Origin: Argyresthia goedartella
Lineage: Eukaryota > Arthropoda > Insecta > Lepidoptera > Argyresthiidae
Length of the DNA: 64,000 nucleotides
Direction: 5' to 3'
NCBI GenBank assembly: GCA_949825045.1
Contig: OX463807.1
Coordinates: 33,438,749 to 33,502,748 of the forward strand
Shown: positions 53,307 to 63,941 of the stretch, in pieces
Numbering within the stretch: the stretch's first letter is position 1
Layout of the letters: the number at the start of each line of letters is the position of its first letter
Made by a program: the position numbers and the translations under genes
The notes under the pieces: generated by a model
The model's database searches: none
Told to the model about the DNA's origin: nothing
What the model saw: only the letters and a program-made list of their open reading frames with translations

Positions 53307-56300
53307 TCAACCAGGTTTCAGTTCATTAACGTGATACTTCACGTGTTTGCGATTGACGCAAATAGTTACGTTATTTTTGTCGTGGACCTTTAAAACTTTG
53401 AAGGGTCCTTTCCAGATAGGAGATAAGGCTTTTCGGAGCCTGTGATGCTGTTTGAGATATACTAAATCTCCAACTTTGTATTTAATGTCCTTGGTGGGAC
53501 CATCGTAATATGTTTTAGAGGACTCTTTACTTTTCTGTATATTTTCAAGGGCTCGTTGTCTACTATATTTCATCCTATATTGTAGAGCCCTAATGTACTC
53601 CTGATAGGTAGTACCGTCATTAGAGTCGTAGACACTACTTGGGATAGACGGTTGGTAACCGTAAAGTAACTCGAAAGGAGTGAACTGCGTTGTGCAGTGA
53701 GGAGTAGTGTTATAGGCCAATATAGCCGTAGCTAAATAACAATGCCAATCATTGTGGTTTTCGTTAACGAATGATTTTAAATACTCTTTAAGAGTAGCGT
53801 GGCTGCGTTCTAGCGCACCATTGGTTTGGGGATGATAAGGAGTTGAATAAAGGGATTTAACCTTAAGAATTTGCGTGAGTTGTTTAAACAACTCAGAGGT
53901 AAAACATGTACCTTGGTCGGATAAGATCATCTTTGGAAATCCAAAAAGAGAAAAGAAGTGAATCAAATTACGCGCAACTTCATCTGTAGTAGACCCAATC
54001 ATAGGGTAAGCGCAGGAGAATTTGGTCAAATCATCTTGAAGTGTCAAGATAAATTTAAACTTTTGAAATCCAGCCTCAGGCAGAGGACCAACAATGTCCA
54101 GAGCTAATCGCTCAAAGGGCTTGGTACTAGATGATGTTATAATCATTGGAGCCTTGCTACATTTCCGTAAGGGTTTATTTATTTTACATAGATTGCAGTC
54201 TTTAACAAATCGCTCAATGTCGGAGCGCATACCTTTCCAATAATAAGTGGCTCTAATTCTGTTAAACATTCTCTGAATGCCTGGGTGACCAGCAATAGTG
54301 GTACCGTGATTTTCTTTCAATATTTTTGGAACTTCGACGGGTGAAGGGTAATTAATTTGATTTTTGTAGATATGAATCTTGATATTAGTGCCGTGAAACA
54401 CAAAAGAAATGATATTGTAAACCTTTGTATAGTCTAATTTCGTGAAAGGTTCTGAAAAATCGGGAATTGCTAAGTCTGTTTGGTCTTCAGCAATAACAAC
54501 ATCACGTAATTTCATTATTAGGTTGTAAATGACTCTATATGAGGTTTCATCGTAATGATGAACCTTGGTAAATAAAAAGTAAAACTTTTTATTATTAGAA
54601 TGAGCGGTGAGCACGGTCTCGGGCTCGCGCTCGGCTGATAGCAAGTCAGCAGAATTGTCTACTGTGGATAATAATTGTTCGCAGCTCGGCATAGAGTAGT
54701 CGAAATCTAGAGAAGTCGGACAAGCGACTAATTTATGTTTTGAAAGATGTAATGGCTCATTGTGTTCTTGAATTTGAGTATCATTTGATACTGATTTTGT
54801 GAATTGCTTTTTAAAGTAAATCTCATAAGAGCATTTGTTTAGGTTAGAATGAGAGATGGCATTGACAGGGTTACGGGAAAGAGCATCTGCATTCGCATTT
54901 ACTCTGCCGGGTTTGTACGCGATTTCATAATCGTACTCCTCTAGTTTTAAGCGCCAACGTAGAAGACGACCTCCAGGGTCTTTAGCGTTAAACAGCCAGA
55001 CTAAGGGACGATGGTCGGTAACAATTTTGAACCTATACCCATATAAATAAGGGCGGAAGGTGTTAATTCCAAAAAGAATAGCTAAAAGTTCTTTCTCTGT
55101 AGTAGAGTAGTTTCCTTCGGCCTTGTTCAAAGTTCGGGACGCATAGGCGATGGGCTTGTCGTTGCCGATCTCGCCTTGGGAAATAATTGCGCCAACGGCG
55201 TAATTAGAAGCGTCAGTAGTGACCACGAAAGGCTGTGTAAAGTCAGGATATTGTAGTATAGGAGCCGTAATCAATTTCTCTTTGAGAAAATTGAATGAAA
55301 ATTCTTGTTCTTGAGACCATATAAAAGGGATATCCTTTTTTAGAAGGCATGTCAATGGTTTTGTGATTTTAGAGAAGTTATCTATGAAACGGCGGTAATA
55401 GCCAGTTAAACCAAGAAAAGATTTTATATCTTTAGCATTTTAAGGAACAGGGAATTCTGAAATGGCCTTGATTTTCTCGGGATTAGGAGACACACCTTTA
55501 TCGGTAATCATGTGACCTAAGTAGGAGACTTCCCGTCTCAGAAACTCGCATTTGTCGGGTTGCATTTTTAGGTTAAATTCCCGAAATTTGTCGAAAACTA
55601 GTTTCAGCTTTTGGATGTGCGAATCAAGATCATGGGAATAGACAATACAGTCGTCCAAGTAAACATAACAATGTAGTCCTTGTAAGCCGGATAGAACGGT
55701 ATTCATCAATCTTTGGAAGGTAGAAGGAGCATTCTTGAGTCCGAATGGCATCCTAACGAATTCGTAGTGGCCTGAAGTGCCATTTGAGTTAGTTACAGTA
55801 AATCCTGTTTTTGCTGAGTCAGCAGGATTAAGACAGATCTGATGGAAACCTGATACCAAATCAAGGGTTGAAAAATACTTCGAATGACCCAACTGATCGA
55901 GAATGTCTGTAATCAAAGGAATAGGGTAAACCTCATTAACGGTAACGTCATTTAGACGACGATAATCAATGACAACGCGCCACTTTTGTTTGCCAGAGGC
56001 GTCCATCTTTTTGGGAACCACCCAAACTGGGGCACTCCAAGGTGAAATAGAAGGTCTGATGATATTCTGAGCAAGCATCTTCTGCATTTGGTTTTCAACT
56101 TCTTGCTTATGAACCTCGGGGAAACGGTATGATTTAACATGTATCGGAGGGGCATCACCCGTATTGATGGAATGCTGAATTGCATTTGTGCACGTGAGAG
56201 GATCGCCTTCGAGATAGAATATATCTGTGTACTGTGTACAACAGTCTAGAAGAACCTTTTTCTCTTCTGAATTTAAATGTTCGTGACGAATTTGATCGAG

Positions 56301-57413
56301 AACGCGTTGTTTTCTATCTGAGGTAACTTCATGAGAAGTGGAGAAGACATTCTGAGATGGGCTCTGAAAAGAGTCGACAGGTAAATCCATAGGAGTAAGA
56401 CGAATTGAGAAATCTTTGATTTCGATTGGGTTTTCCAATGTATTTAAAATGGAGACATTAACTCTATAGTTCGGCTTAACTCTGACAATGCAGTTTGCAA
56501 GGTAGACACCTTCGCAGAATGTGTGATCGAGTATCAGCGCTTCGCGCAAAGAGTCTAATTCCGAAATGTCATTAGACACAAGACATTCAATAACTGCTTC
56601 GGATCGAGCAGGTATAATAAAGCAAGGATTGCTAAGCGAAAATGGAATAGAGAACTTTTGCATTTGCAAAGTCTTAGTCGAGTATTTAATATCCATTTTA
56701 TAGTTGTCCAGAAAATCGCTACCGAGAATGCCATCGAATGGCAAGCGCACTGAGTCACTAATCGCGTGTAAATTGAAGTTCAGCGCTACTATACTCTGTT
56801 GGGAAAATCGGTAGGATAAGTCAAGTTCAAGGGACCCAAGAGATTCTACATGAGAATCGTCGTCATTTAGACCTTTAATTTTAATAGTTTGAGGTCCCAA
56901 ATCGGAATGCTTATTTAAACTTGAGAATTTCACAATGGAAATTGAAGCACCCGAATCTATTAAGAAACAGAGAGGTTTCTGTGAACGGCTCGTCTGTAAA
57001 AACACGTGAGGAAGCGAAACCCTAGGGTTGAGATTAAAAACAGTATATACTGTGCTTTCTTCACATGTAGAATCTCTAGGGGTAAACCCCGGAAAACTCA
57101 AGTTATCTTGAGAGGAGAGATTCGTGGACTCATTGAGAGTATTAGAACTAGCCTGAAGGGGAAACTCATTTTTGAGTAGAGGCGTAGTAGTAGAGCTAGT
57201 CTTGGGTAGAAACTCATTTTTGAGTAAAGACCTAGCATTTGATTTTTTTGAGCTAGCCTTAGGGGTAACCCTTTTTTTGAGTGGAGGCTTAGCAGAACTG
57301 GCCTTGGGTAGAAGCTCGGGGAGTGAAGGCACAAATTTTTTAGATAACGTGTCTTTTATGATAGGAGTATTAGGCTCCGGTAGACACGGAACCGGAACCG
57401 ATTTTAGTTTAAA
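53307..57413 (-). pseudogene. pol: Errantivirus-like pol: protease, RT, RNase H, integrase, one nonsense codon
   Basis: Pol lies in the -1 frame relative to gag, entered at the slippery site 57407-57413. Protease FLIDSGASISIV near 56950; RT with FRMPFGLKNAP near 55740 and YVYLDDCIVYS near 55645-55675. TAA at 55440-55442 interrupts just after FPVP, in the RT-RNase H connection. The frame continues with RNase H (TTDASNYAVGAIIS near 55215), integrase zinc region (HPGIQRMFNR...CNLC, 54290-54170) and catalytic segments LDIVGP, LSDQGTCF and NGALERSH (54090-53810). It ends at 53307 overlapping env. Domain lengths are normal; the single nonsense codon would remove RNase H and integrase unless read through. 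Confidence 0.9.
57380..57413 (-). promoter_or_regulatory. Probable -1 ribosomal frameshift site (TTTAAAC)
   Basis: The gag frame reads T TTA AAC TAA; slipping back one base reads TTT AAA CTA and enters the open pol frame. The heptamer fits X XXY YYZ. A short stem (TTCCGG...CCGGAG) lies 10-35 bases downstream on the minus strand. Confidence 0.85.
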
Positions 57414-58396
57414 TCAGTTTCGATTTCGATTTCATCTGAGTGTTCAAGCGCAGTGTGGACACTGGCTTGAGGAGACGATGATGACTCACCGTTTTTGCGT
57501 TTCAATCTAAAACACTCAGTAATAAGATGCCCTACCTTTTTACAATAGGCACAACTTTTGTTCCTGTCAAATTTTGAAGAAGAAGGTCCGCTTTGAGAGG
57601 GAGGAGAATTGATAGCATGAACACGATGACCTTCATTAGATTGTTTTCTCTTTTTAAAACAATCGGAAGCGGAATGGCCGCTTTGATGACAGAAAGAGCA
57701 TTGTAGGGATGCTCGTTGAGACACCCGGGAAAGATTGAAGATTTTCTCTTCTTCGATAGCGTGTGTGATGGCTTCGGAAAGAGTCTTGGGGTTGCGGCAC
57801 CTAACAATATGTGCAAATTTGGTGTTCATCCCTAACATAAAAGTGTTGAGGGCTAAATCCTCCATCGCCGCTAGCCTTCCTACAAGCTCGCTCTTATCCA
57901 CACAGCTATAATGGATGTCGGATTGAAGTCGAGTTAAACACGACTCTATTTGCAATGAATATTGCGTCACGCTCTCGTCGGCTTTCTGGCGGCAATTTTG
58001 CAAATCTACTAAGAGATGCGTGGAGTGTTTCTTTTCGCCGAAAGTAGTTTTCAGGAAAGACTTGATATCACTCCAGCTTTCAAAATTTTTCAAACAACAG
58101 GCTAATTGAGCCTTGCCTTCGAGCTGTGATACAATATATTTTATAAGCACGTTCTGTTGTTCTGTCGTAGCTAAACTGATTGCATTTTCGCAGTTAGTGA
58201 GAAAAGCCGGGAGGGTTTCTCGGTCACCATTATAGGGCCGAATGAATTTAGTAAGAACCGACAAAGTTACTGAAGAAGCCATTTTTTTCTTAGGCGCTTT
58301 TACTTTCGGTTCGGGTTCTGCCTCGCTTCCAGAGCTATCAGAAGTTTCGAGGGCAGATTCCACGTCAACAAATTCCTCCTTTTTCGGTTGAACCAT
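57404..58396 (-). CDS. gag: Errantivirus-like gag
   Basis: ATG at 58394-58396, 330 residues. An acidic Ser/Glu-rich N-terminus is followed by a Lys-rich stretch. A helical capsid-like core includes FIRPYNGDRETLPAFLTNCE (about residue 50), a FLKTTFGEKKHS block, and a LNTFMLGMNTKFA block. Two CCHC knuckles lie near residues 233-246 and 282-295 (CSFCHQSGHSASDC, CAYCKKVGHLITEC). The frame is intact. Gag packages element RNA into particles. The stop codon TAA directly follows the heptamer TTTAAAC, so a share of ribosomes is expected to shift into pol. Confidence 0.93.
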   Translation of the reverse strand: MVQPKKEEFVDVESALETSDSSGSEAEPEPKVKAPKKKMASSVTLSVLTKFIRPYNGDRETLPAFLTNCENAISLATTEQQNVLIKYIVSQLEGKAQLACCLKNFESWSDIKSFLKTTFGEKKHSTHLLVDLQNCRQKADESVTQYSLQIESCLTRLQSDIHYSCVDKSELVGRLAAMEDLALNTFMLGMNTKFAHIVRCRNPKTLSEAITHAIEEEKIFNLSRVSQRASLQCSFCHQSGHSASDCFKKRKQSNEGHRVHAINSPPSQSGPSSSKFDRNKSCAYCKKVGHLITECFRLKRKNGESSSSPQASVHTALEHSDEIEIETDLN

Positions 58397-59173
58397 GAAT
58401 GAAATTTAAAATCCAGAGCAACAGAATATGCGACACACAAAACTAAAATGTTGTAAACTAGACTTGTAAAAGTAAACGTGTAAACGTGTTGTATAAAATA
58501 AACCCTGTAAAATGTTCACGTAAAAATGTTCATGTAAAAATAACGTAGAAACACTGTAAGTTCACACTCAAAAACACAATTCACAGATAATTTAAAATAT
58601 GAATCAACTCACAGGAGAACCCGGGGATGTAGAAAGAAGTGACCCGAAGTACCAAAACTGGCTTAGTCACGTTGTAGCAGTGACGTCGGTACAGGTGAGG
58701 TAGTTAGCGGCGAGTGTCCGGCGACACAAGTGTCGTATTTCTACGGAATTCTTCGACGGCTACTGTTTGAAGTTGGAGTCACGACGTAGTGCAATAATTA
58801 TTGCGAAACTGGTTTTGATGAATTGAGCTGGAAAATGTGAATAAAATGAAGAGTATAAATGAAGTTTGAGTCTACTCGATGAACCGATGATGATGATCTG
58901 CTTGTCTTCTTCTGATGCGGGCTCGCACAGCAGGATGTGTGGAGACTGACCGTCGACCAGGGGAAAGTTAGTGCAGGCTCAAGCTCGAGAGCTGAGGCTT
59001 ACTGTCGACCAACCGGTGACCAGTGATGCTGCGGGCTACACGCGGCTCACGCGAAGGCGTAGACTTATCGTCGGGCAACACGGCACTGAATTTACAGACC
59101 TTTCTTGATGCGACAGGGACCGCGAGTTCTTTTAAATGCCAGATCTTACACGAAGCAAGGTTTTTCTTCTGGC
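58397..59173 (-). other. 5' leader of errantivirus-like element
   Basis: Untranslated region between the primer-binding site and gag. No competing frame with family motifs. It should contain the splice donor for env; I could not choose one with confidence. Confidence 0.6.
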
Positions 59174-59191
59174 ATCCCACTTCTGACACCA
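59174..59191 (-). other. Primer-binding site, tRNA-Leu-like
   Basis: The minus strand reads TGGTGTCAGAAGTGGGAT, 18 bases starting two bases after the 5' LTR. It matches, from memory, the complement of an insect tRNA-Leu 3' end with CCA. Confidence 0.75.
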
Positions 59192-59193
59192 CT

Positions 59194-59395
59194 TGTTTTG
59201 GGGTCCGTGCCGCAGGTCTTTTTAAAAAAAACTATTTAATTACCCACACAGATTTATTAGTTTTCACAATAAGTAAGACAACTTTTCAGTATCGCGGCTA
59301 TGGGTTGACTGACTATTTTAGGTACAAAACTCTATATAAATGAAGTGTAAATTGCATGCGTCTGCTCTATTCACGTAATAAAGTAGTTCATAACA
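59194..59395 (-). repeat. 5' LTR of errantivirus-like element
   Basis: 202 bp, TGTTTTGGGG...CATAACA in plus orientation; nearly identical to 51008-51209. Confidence 0.93.
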
Positions 59396-59399
59396 GTAC

Positions 59400-59605
59400 A
59401 TATAAGCTTCACAAGGAAAACTAATCCTATATCACTGTCTACAAACTTAATAATGTACCCATAAATAAAGACACTTGCATAGAGGACCTCGGTGTCATAC
59501 TTGATTCTGAATTGACATTTTCAGCAGACATAGAATCAGTAAAAAGGAAAGCTTACAGAAATCTTGGCTTTGTTACACGAATCTGTAAAGACTTCACAGA
59601 TAATA
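59400..59605 (+). pseudogene. LINE ORF2 continuation (thumb)
   Basis: Plus frame ISFTRKTNPISLS, IEDLGVILDSELTFSADIES and NLGFVTRICKDF: the region after YADD in CR1/Jockey RTs. Directly continues 51003 once the gypsy element and one GTAC copy are removed, and is cut at about 59605 by a SINE. Confidence 0.87.
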
Positions 59606-59846
59606 ATAATAATAATAATAATACCCTGGACACTATTTACACACATTGATCTAGCCCCAAACTAGGATTCCCTGTATCTTGGGTGCTAGACAACGATACA
59701 AATATTTATATAGATACATATTATGCTTAGATAGATAAACAACCATGACTAGGGTACAAACATCCGTTCTCATCAAACAAATATTTGCCCCCACCGGGAC
59801 TCGAACCCGGGACCCCTGGCTTTGTAGGCAGGGTTACTGCCGATAG
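59606..59846 (-). mobile_element. SINE family A nested in the LINE
   Basis: Minus copy with (AAT)n at 59601-59623, block ACACATTGATCTAGCCCCAA, B-box complement GGGACTCGAACCCGGGACC and head up to GTTACTGCCGATA. The first ~25 bases of the head are absent. Confidence 0.9.
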
Positions 59847-60362
59847 TACTTGTATAAAGATTATTTATTTTACGTACGTTCGCAGTGTCCTTGAATACTG
59901 CAGTCCTATTTGGAACCCACAATACACCATATAGCCATGTAAATGAAATCGAGAATATGCAAAAGAAATTCCTCAAATTTCTCAACTAACGCACCCGAAA
60001 CCCAAACCTAAGCTACGCCGAATCATGTAACAAATAAACTACTGACTCTAAAAGACCGGCGTGTTATAGCCGATATGTCACTTCTGCATGATGTGTGCTC
60101 CGGTACTCTCGACTGCTCCCGTTTGGTCAATGATATTATCAGGTTATCTGCTCCAGCAAAACGTACCAGGCACACTCATACTAAACTTTTTCACGTCCCT
60201 TACAACCGTACCAATTTTGCATCTAACTATACTTGTCTCAGATTGCCTAATACTTATAACAAACTTTTCTCAGACATTGATCCATTCTGCGCCAGTAAAC
60301 CTATGTTTAAGCGGAAAGTAGCGCTGAAGTTATTAGAAGACGACAAAACTGTATTAGACTAA
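59847..60362 (+). pseudogene. LINE ORF2 C-terminus
   Basis: YFTYVRSVLEYCSPIWNPQY (near 59870-59925), IENMQKKFLKFL, then frame 60075-60362 (MSLLHDVCSGTLDCSRL ... FKRKVALKLLED). Normal C-terminal order for the LINE, with stops near 59985 and 60030. The AT-rich tail with a (CA)n run (60505-60525) follows to 60775. Confidence 0.85.
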
Positions 60363-60777
60363 CGCCATGTAAACCTACTCTTACCATCGCAACAATACAA
60401 CTTTGTAGATTATTGAACGAATTAGAATACATCGAGTTTTTAGCTGTAATTGCCATTCATCTAAACACATAACACACACACAAACACAACAATACTAACT
60501 GATAAACACACACACACACACACCCATAAACAACCTTTCACACACTCGCATACACTGCACATATTACTGTACAATGTACCCCACCTAAGTACAACATAAT
60601 ATGCACATAGATGTTTACTGTTTTTAAGTTACCTACCTACCTGTCTCTTTGGGTGTACTCTCACCTGTTCTAATTTGAATATTTACATAGTGAAATCCTT
60701 AATTGGCCTAGTTATTTAAACTACGTTCTTGTTTAATTTATGTATGGCTGTGGATTTTTGTTCATTAAATAAATAAA

Positions 60778-61075
60778 CACTTTTTGAATGTCATTTGAAT
60801 ATAGGTATATAATGCAAGAAAAACCACTACCGCTTCGGAAAGTGTTATGGCAGCGGAGAAGAAGCGGCGCAAGAAACTCGTACACTGCAACACGGCCTAC
60901 TTTTCTTTTCCATTTTTTTTTATCGTGTGCGTGGTTCTTGTGCTGCGCTGGAAAATGAGAGCTCCATACACCTTTGTTATTAATGTAATCATCTAACCTA
61001 TAATATGCTTTACAACATAATATTTTTTTAATAATGGCTTTATATTTCTTCTCTGACAAATTTAATATCTCTATA
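60778..61075 (-). pseudogene. CR1/Zenon-like LINE 3' end
   Basis: Minus frame KKILCCKAYYRLDDYIN near 60960-61040, then the GC-richer block with CCGAAGCGGTAG (60825-60845) and an AATAAATAAAC-type tail, which overlaps the end of the larger LINE. Only the last codons and tail remain. Confidence 0.65.
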
Positions 61076-61079
61076 ACAA

Positions 61080-61825
61080 GTGTCTGTCACTATCCATTTG
61101 AAGATTGAAAATGCAGCCGGATTACTATTTGTGTTTATAATAATTCCAGTTGTTGATATTTTCTATTATTATTTATTTTTGAAATTTTAGACACAAGTAT
61201 AATGAAATAACGCATAGTTCACTTAAACATAGTTGAAACGACTTTCTCTGCGGCAAAACATAGCAAAATTTAGGTGACCTTTTTTTAAAACCACTGATGA
61301 TTTCTTATTTTCAAACTACAATTTTTGAGATATTTGCAATCCCTATTTTTGACGTAAGAAACATATCAATAATATTTATGGATATCAAGAAATTGCAAGT
61401 TTTAGGTGAAAAACGTCAATTATTTTCGTGTAGTTCCCACTTGATTTCAAACTACTCAGGATTATGTCCCATTTCCCCTTAAAATATGACTAACTCCTTT
61501 TGTAACACTCTGTGCAAAAAGTAAAAAAAAAGCTCTGAAAATAAAGCATGCTTCAATCAAACCACAACAACCAATAGAGTGACGCGCTTAGCGCCTTTTG
61601 TGAGCAAAGCAATTTCCTCCAGTCAATATATCACAGGCCCGCAGCGCGTTAGAGGTAAATATGAATGATCACCATCGTTCACCGCTCGACAACGAACATA
61701 AATTATCGCATGAGAGCGAAAGCAATGGAAAGAGCGAGGCGATTCTGTTTGGAGAAGGTAAAACGTGATGATGAAACAGTTTAGGCTGTTTGTTGGTATT
61801 TTGGCGAAACTACAGTTTACTACCT
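61080..61825. other. No gene seen
   Basis: AT-rich; no family motif on either strand. Confidence 0.5.
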
Positions 61826-61827
61826 AC

Positions 61828-62053
61828 GTACGACCCTGCCTACGAAGCCATGGGTCCCGGGTTCGAGTCCCGGTGGGGGCAAATATTTGTTTGGTGAAAA
61901 CGGATGGTTGTACCCTAGTCATGGTTGTTTATCTATCTAAGTATAATATTTATCTATATAAGTATGTGTATCGTATACCCAAGATTCAGGGAATCTTTGT
62001 TTGTGGCTAGATCAATGTGTGTAAATAGTGTCCAAGGTATTATTATTATTATC
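61828..62053 (+). mobile_element. SINE family A, head truncated
   Basis: Starts at CGACCCTGCCTACGAAGCCA, B-box GGGTTCGAGTCCCGG, body and (ATT)n to 62053. The A-box end is missing. Confidence 0.88.
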
Positions 62054-62059
62054 AAGGTA

Positions 62060-62370
62060 TTACTAGCCGCTGTCTTACAATAAGATAGCCAGCTATCGCG
62101 TTCGCGTGTGAGGTGTATGTGTACACACCCCCCGTGCCGCGAACTGAACCAAGTGCCCCCACGTGCCTCCAGCGCCGATTCACCCCAGCCATCTGGGTTC
62201 CGTCCCTCAAAAGGGACACCGCCACCAGACATCCCACGCAGCCTCGCATCAGCCCGCAGAAGAAGGAGAAGGCACGGAAACAGTCACGGTACCTCTGCCC
62301 TTTCACCTACTCATTCTCCCCTCATTTACTCCCATCAGCTCTGCACTACGTGACTAGCGGTCACACAGGT
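62060..62370. repeat. GC-rich unclassified repeat-like segment
   Basis: Long frames on both strands and in several phases but no recognised domain. Contains CATCTGGGTTCCGTCCCTCA and AAAGGGACACCGCCACCAGA, strings I associate with lepidopteran interspersed repeats. Left unassigned. Confidence 0.4.
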
Positions 62371-62418
62371 TAATAGACCTTTTGAGTTATTTTGGGCAGG
62401 AACAAGAAGTGTGTTAGA

Positions 62419-62605
62419 GACGACCTCTGTAGATGCTGCGGTAGTGGCTCTGCTTTCCATGCGAGAGGTCCAGGATACGATCTCCGGCTAGGGATAAGGA
62501 AACAGAACCCCAGGTCTTGGATGTTCATAGAATGTGATATCGCTGCTTCTGGTTCCCAAGATACGGGGTATCTTAGTGTGGGGCCAGAAGCAATATGTAA
62601 ATAAC
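62419..62605 (+). mobile_element. SINE family B
   Basis: Head GACGACCTCTGTAGATGCTG, B-box degraded (GGATACGATCTCCGGCTAG), body TGTTCATAGAATGTGATATC, end AGTGTGGGGCCAGAAGCAAT. Confidence 0.83.
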
Positions 62606-62860
62606 ATTTAATATCATTGACACCATACAGCAACAATTTCATCAGTCCTTCCGTAGATCTTCAAGAGCGCAATATTCAGAAGAAATCGACACATCAGACT
62701 GTTTTTTTACTTCATATCACCATATTTGCAGTCCTCGCTGACATATACGACCCCACTCTCTAAATAATGTTCGTTCAATATGGGTGTTAGGTTTTGCTCT
62801 GTAGATGTACTATCTAGTGAAACATTTGCGGCAAGCTCACTTACATCGAGCTGTTTGCTA

Positions 62861-63124
62861 TAATAATAGTAATAATAATAATACCTTGGACACTATTTAC
62901 ACACATTGATCTAGCCCCAAACTAGGATTCCCTGTATATTGGGTACTAGACAACGATACACGTACTTATATAGATAAATATTATACTTAGATAGATAAAC
63001 AAACAACATGAGTAGGGTACAAACATCCATTCTCATCAATCAAATATTTGCCCCCACCGGGTCTCGAACCCGGGACCCTTGACTTCATAGGCAGGGCACT
63101 GCCGACTCGGCCATTCGGGTCGTC
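62861..63124 (-). mobile_element. SINE family A, full length
   Basis: Minus copy with complete head (GACTCGGCCATTCGGGTCGTC, in two parts, at 63104-63124), one B-box change (GGGTCTCGAACCC) and (AAT)n tail at 62861-62882. Confidence 0.9.
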
Positions 63125-63940
63125 AACGTATCTTGTGTCGGTAATGTAAAGTATATCTACAGAGCACAACCAAAAACCCACAACCAACATTCTTTAGCTT
63201 TACGGGACCAGGGTGATAGTAGTCCGCGATGACCTAATCTATATAGCACATGACGCAAGATGATGAATAATTGTCTAAACTCGGGCACAAATGTGCCTCT
63301 ACCAATCCTTAAGAGAAAATACGTGACATCGTTGTTTATTTGATCTCTTCTTGTTCAACATATCATGATGGTGATGTGATGTCATATCCAAAATATCACC
63401 GTCTAAATTCCTTCCTAACTACCTCTAGGAGCCTTCAACATCTCCACAACATCATTGCATTACACTCTCGTTACCCTATCATTAAGGCAAATACCAGTAA
63501 TTTCACGCTGTCCCACCTTTGACAAATAACGTTTTTAACCATTTTAAATGATTGTATCTGACGTCTCTAGCTCACAACATTTCAGCATTTTTACCCATTT
63601 CCGATTGTCTAAATTTCTGCTATTAAGCAGCACTCTTATTTGTATTGACGAACAGGCGTAAGTCGTTTGTCCTGATGAAAACTAGGGTTGTCAAGAATTA
63701 ATGCCCGTCTCAAGTCGCTAGGGTTGTGTCAAATGATATTCCTTCGTATATAATTCAGTATTCAGTAATGGGCGTTGATTATACGGCGTAGTGTCACAGT
63801 AGAATGGTTTAATGATGTAAAATTATAGTGACACGGCAAGACGTTAATGTTGTAAGTGTTCCGTTTCTTTGTGTTTCTGTCTCATCTTGTCTCTTCTGAA
63901 ATACAATAGAACTTAAAACTGTGAGGAACAAACAACAAAA
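63125..63940. other. No gene; one short repeat fragment
   Basis: 63270-63300 contains GGGCACAAATGTGCCTCTAC, shared with 39250-39280. Otherwise nothing recognised. Confidence 0.45.
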
Positions 63941-63941
63941 T

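Larger units (their letters stand above)
51004..59399 (-). mobile_element. Errantivirus-like Ty3/gypsy endogenous retrovirus
   Basis: 202-bp LTRs at 51008-51209 and 59194-59395 bound minus-strand gag, pol and env. Target duplication: GTAC at 59396-59399 and GTTC at 51004-51007, the second changed by one base. The purine-rich tract CTTAATGGGGGAGC on the minus strand abuts the 3' LTR. Complete in structure, inserted in a LINE. One nonsense codon in pol and one in env; gag intact. The near identity of the LTRs (I see AACCAC against ACCCAC as a difference) marks recent insertion. Confidence 0.94.
48235..60775 (+). mobile_element. CR1/Jockey-type LINE, host of two nested insertions
   Basis: Plus-strand parts in order: ORF1 end (48235-48551), endonuclease and RT (48840-51007), then after the gypsy insertion the RT thumb (59400-59605), then after the SINE the C-terminus (59847-60362) and an AT-rich tail ending ATTAAATAAATAAACAC near 60775. 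Reading across the gypsy junction restores an ordinary LINE block (KC..ISF type), which proves one original element. 5'-truncated within ORF1. Confidence 0.88.

Noticed and set aside
62052..62373. Protein-coding gene in the GC-rich segment
   Set aside because: Long frames in several phases on both strands with no shared motif point to base composition, not coding.
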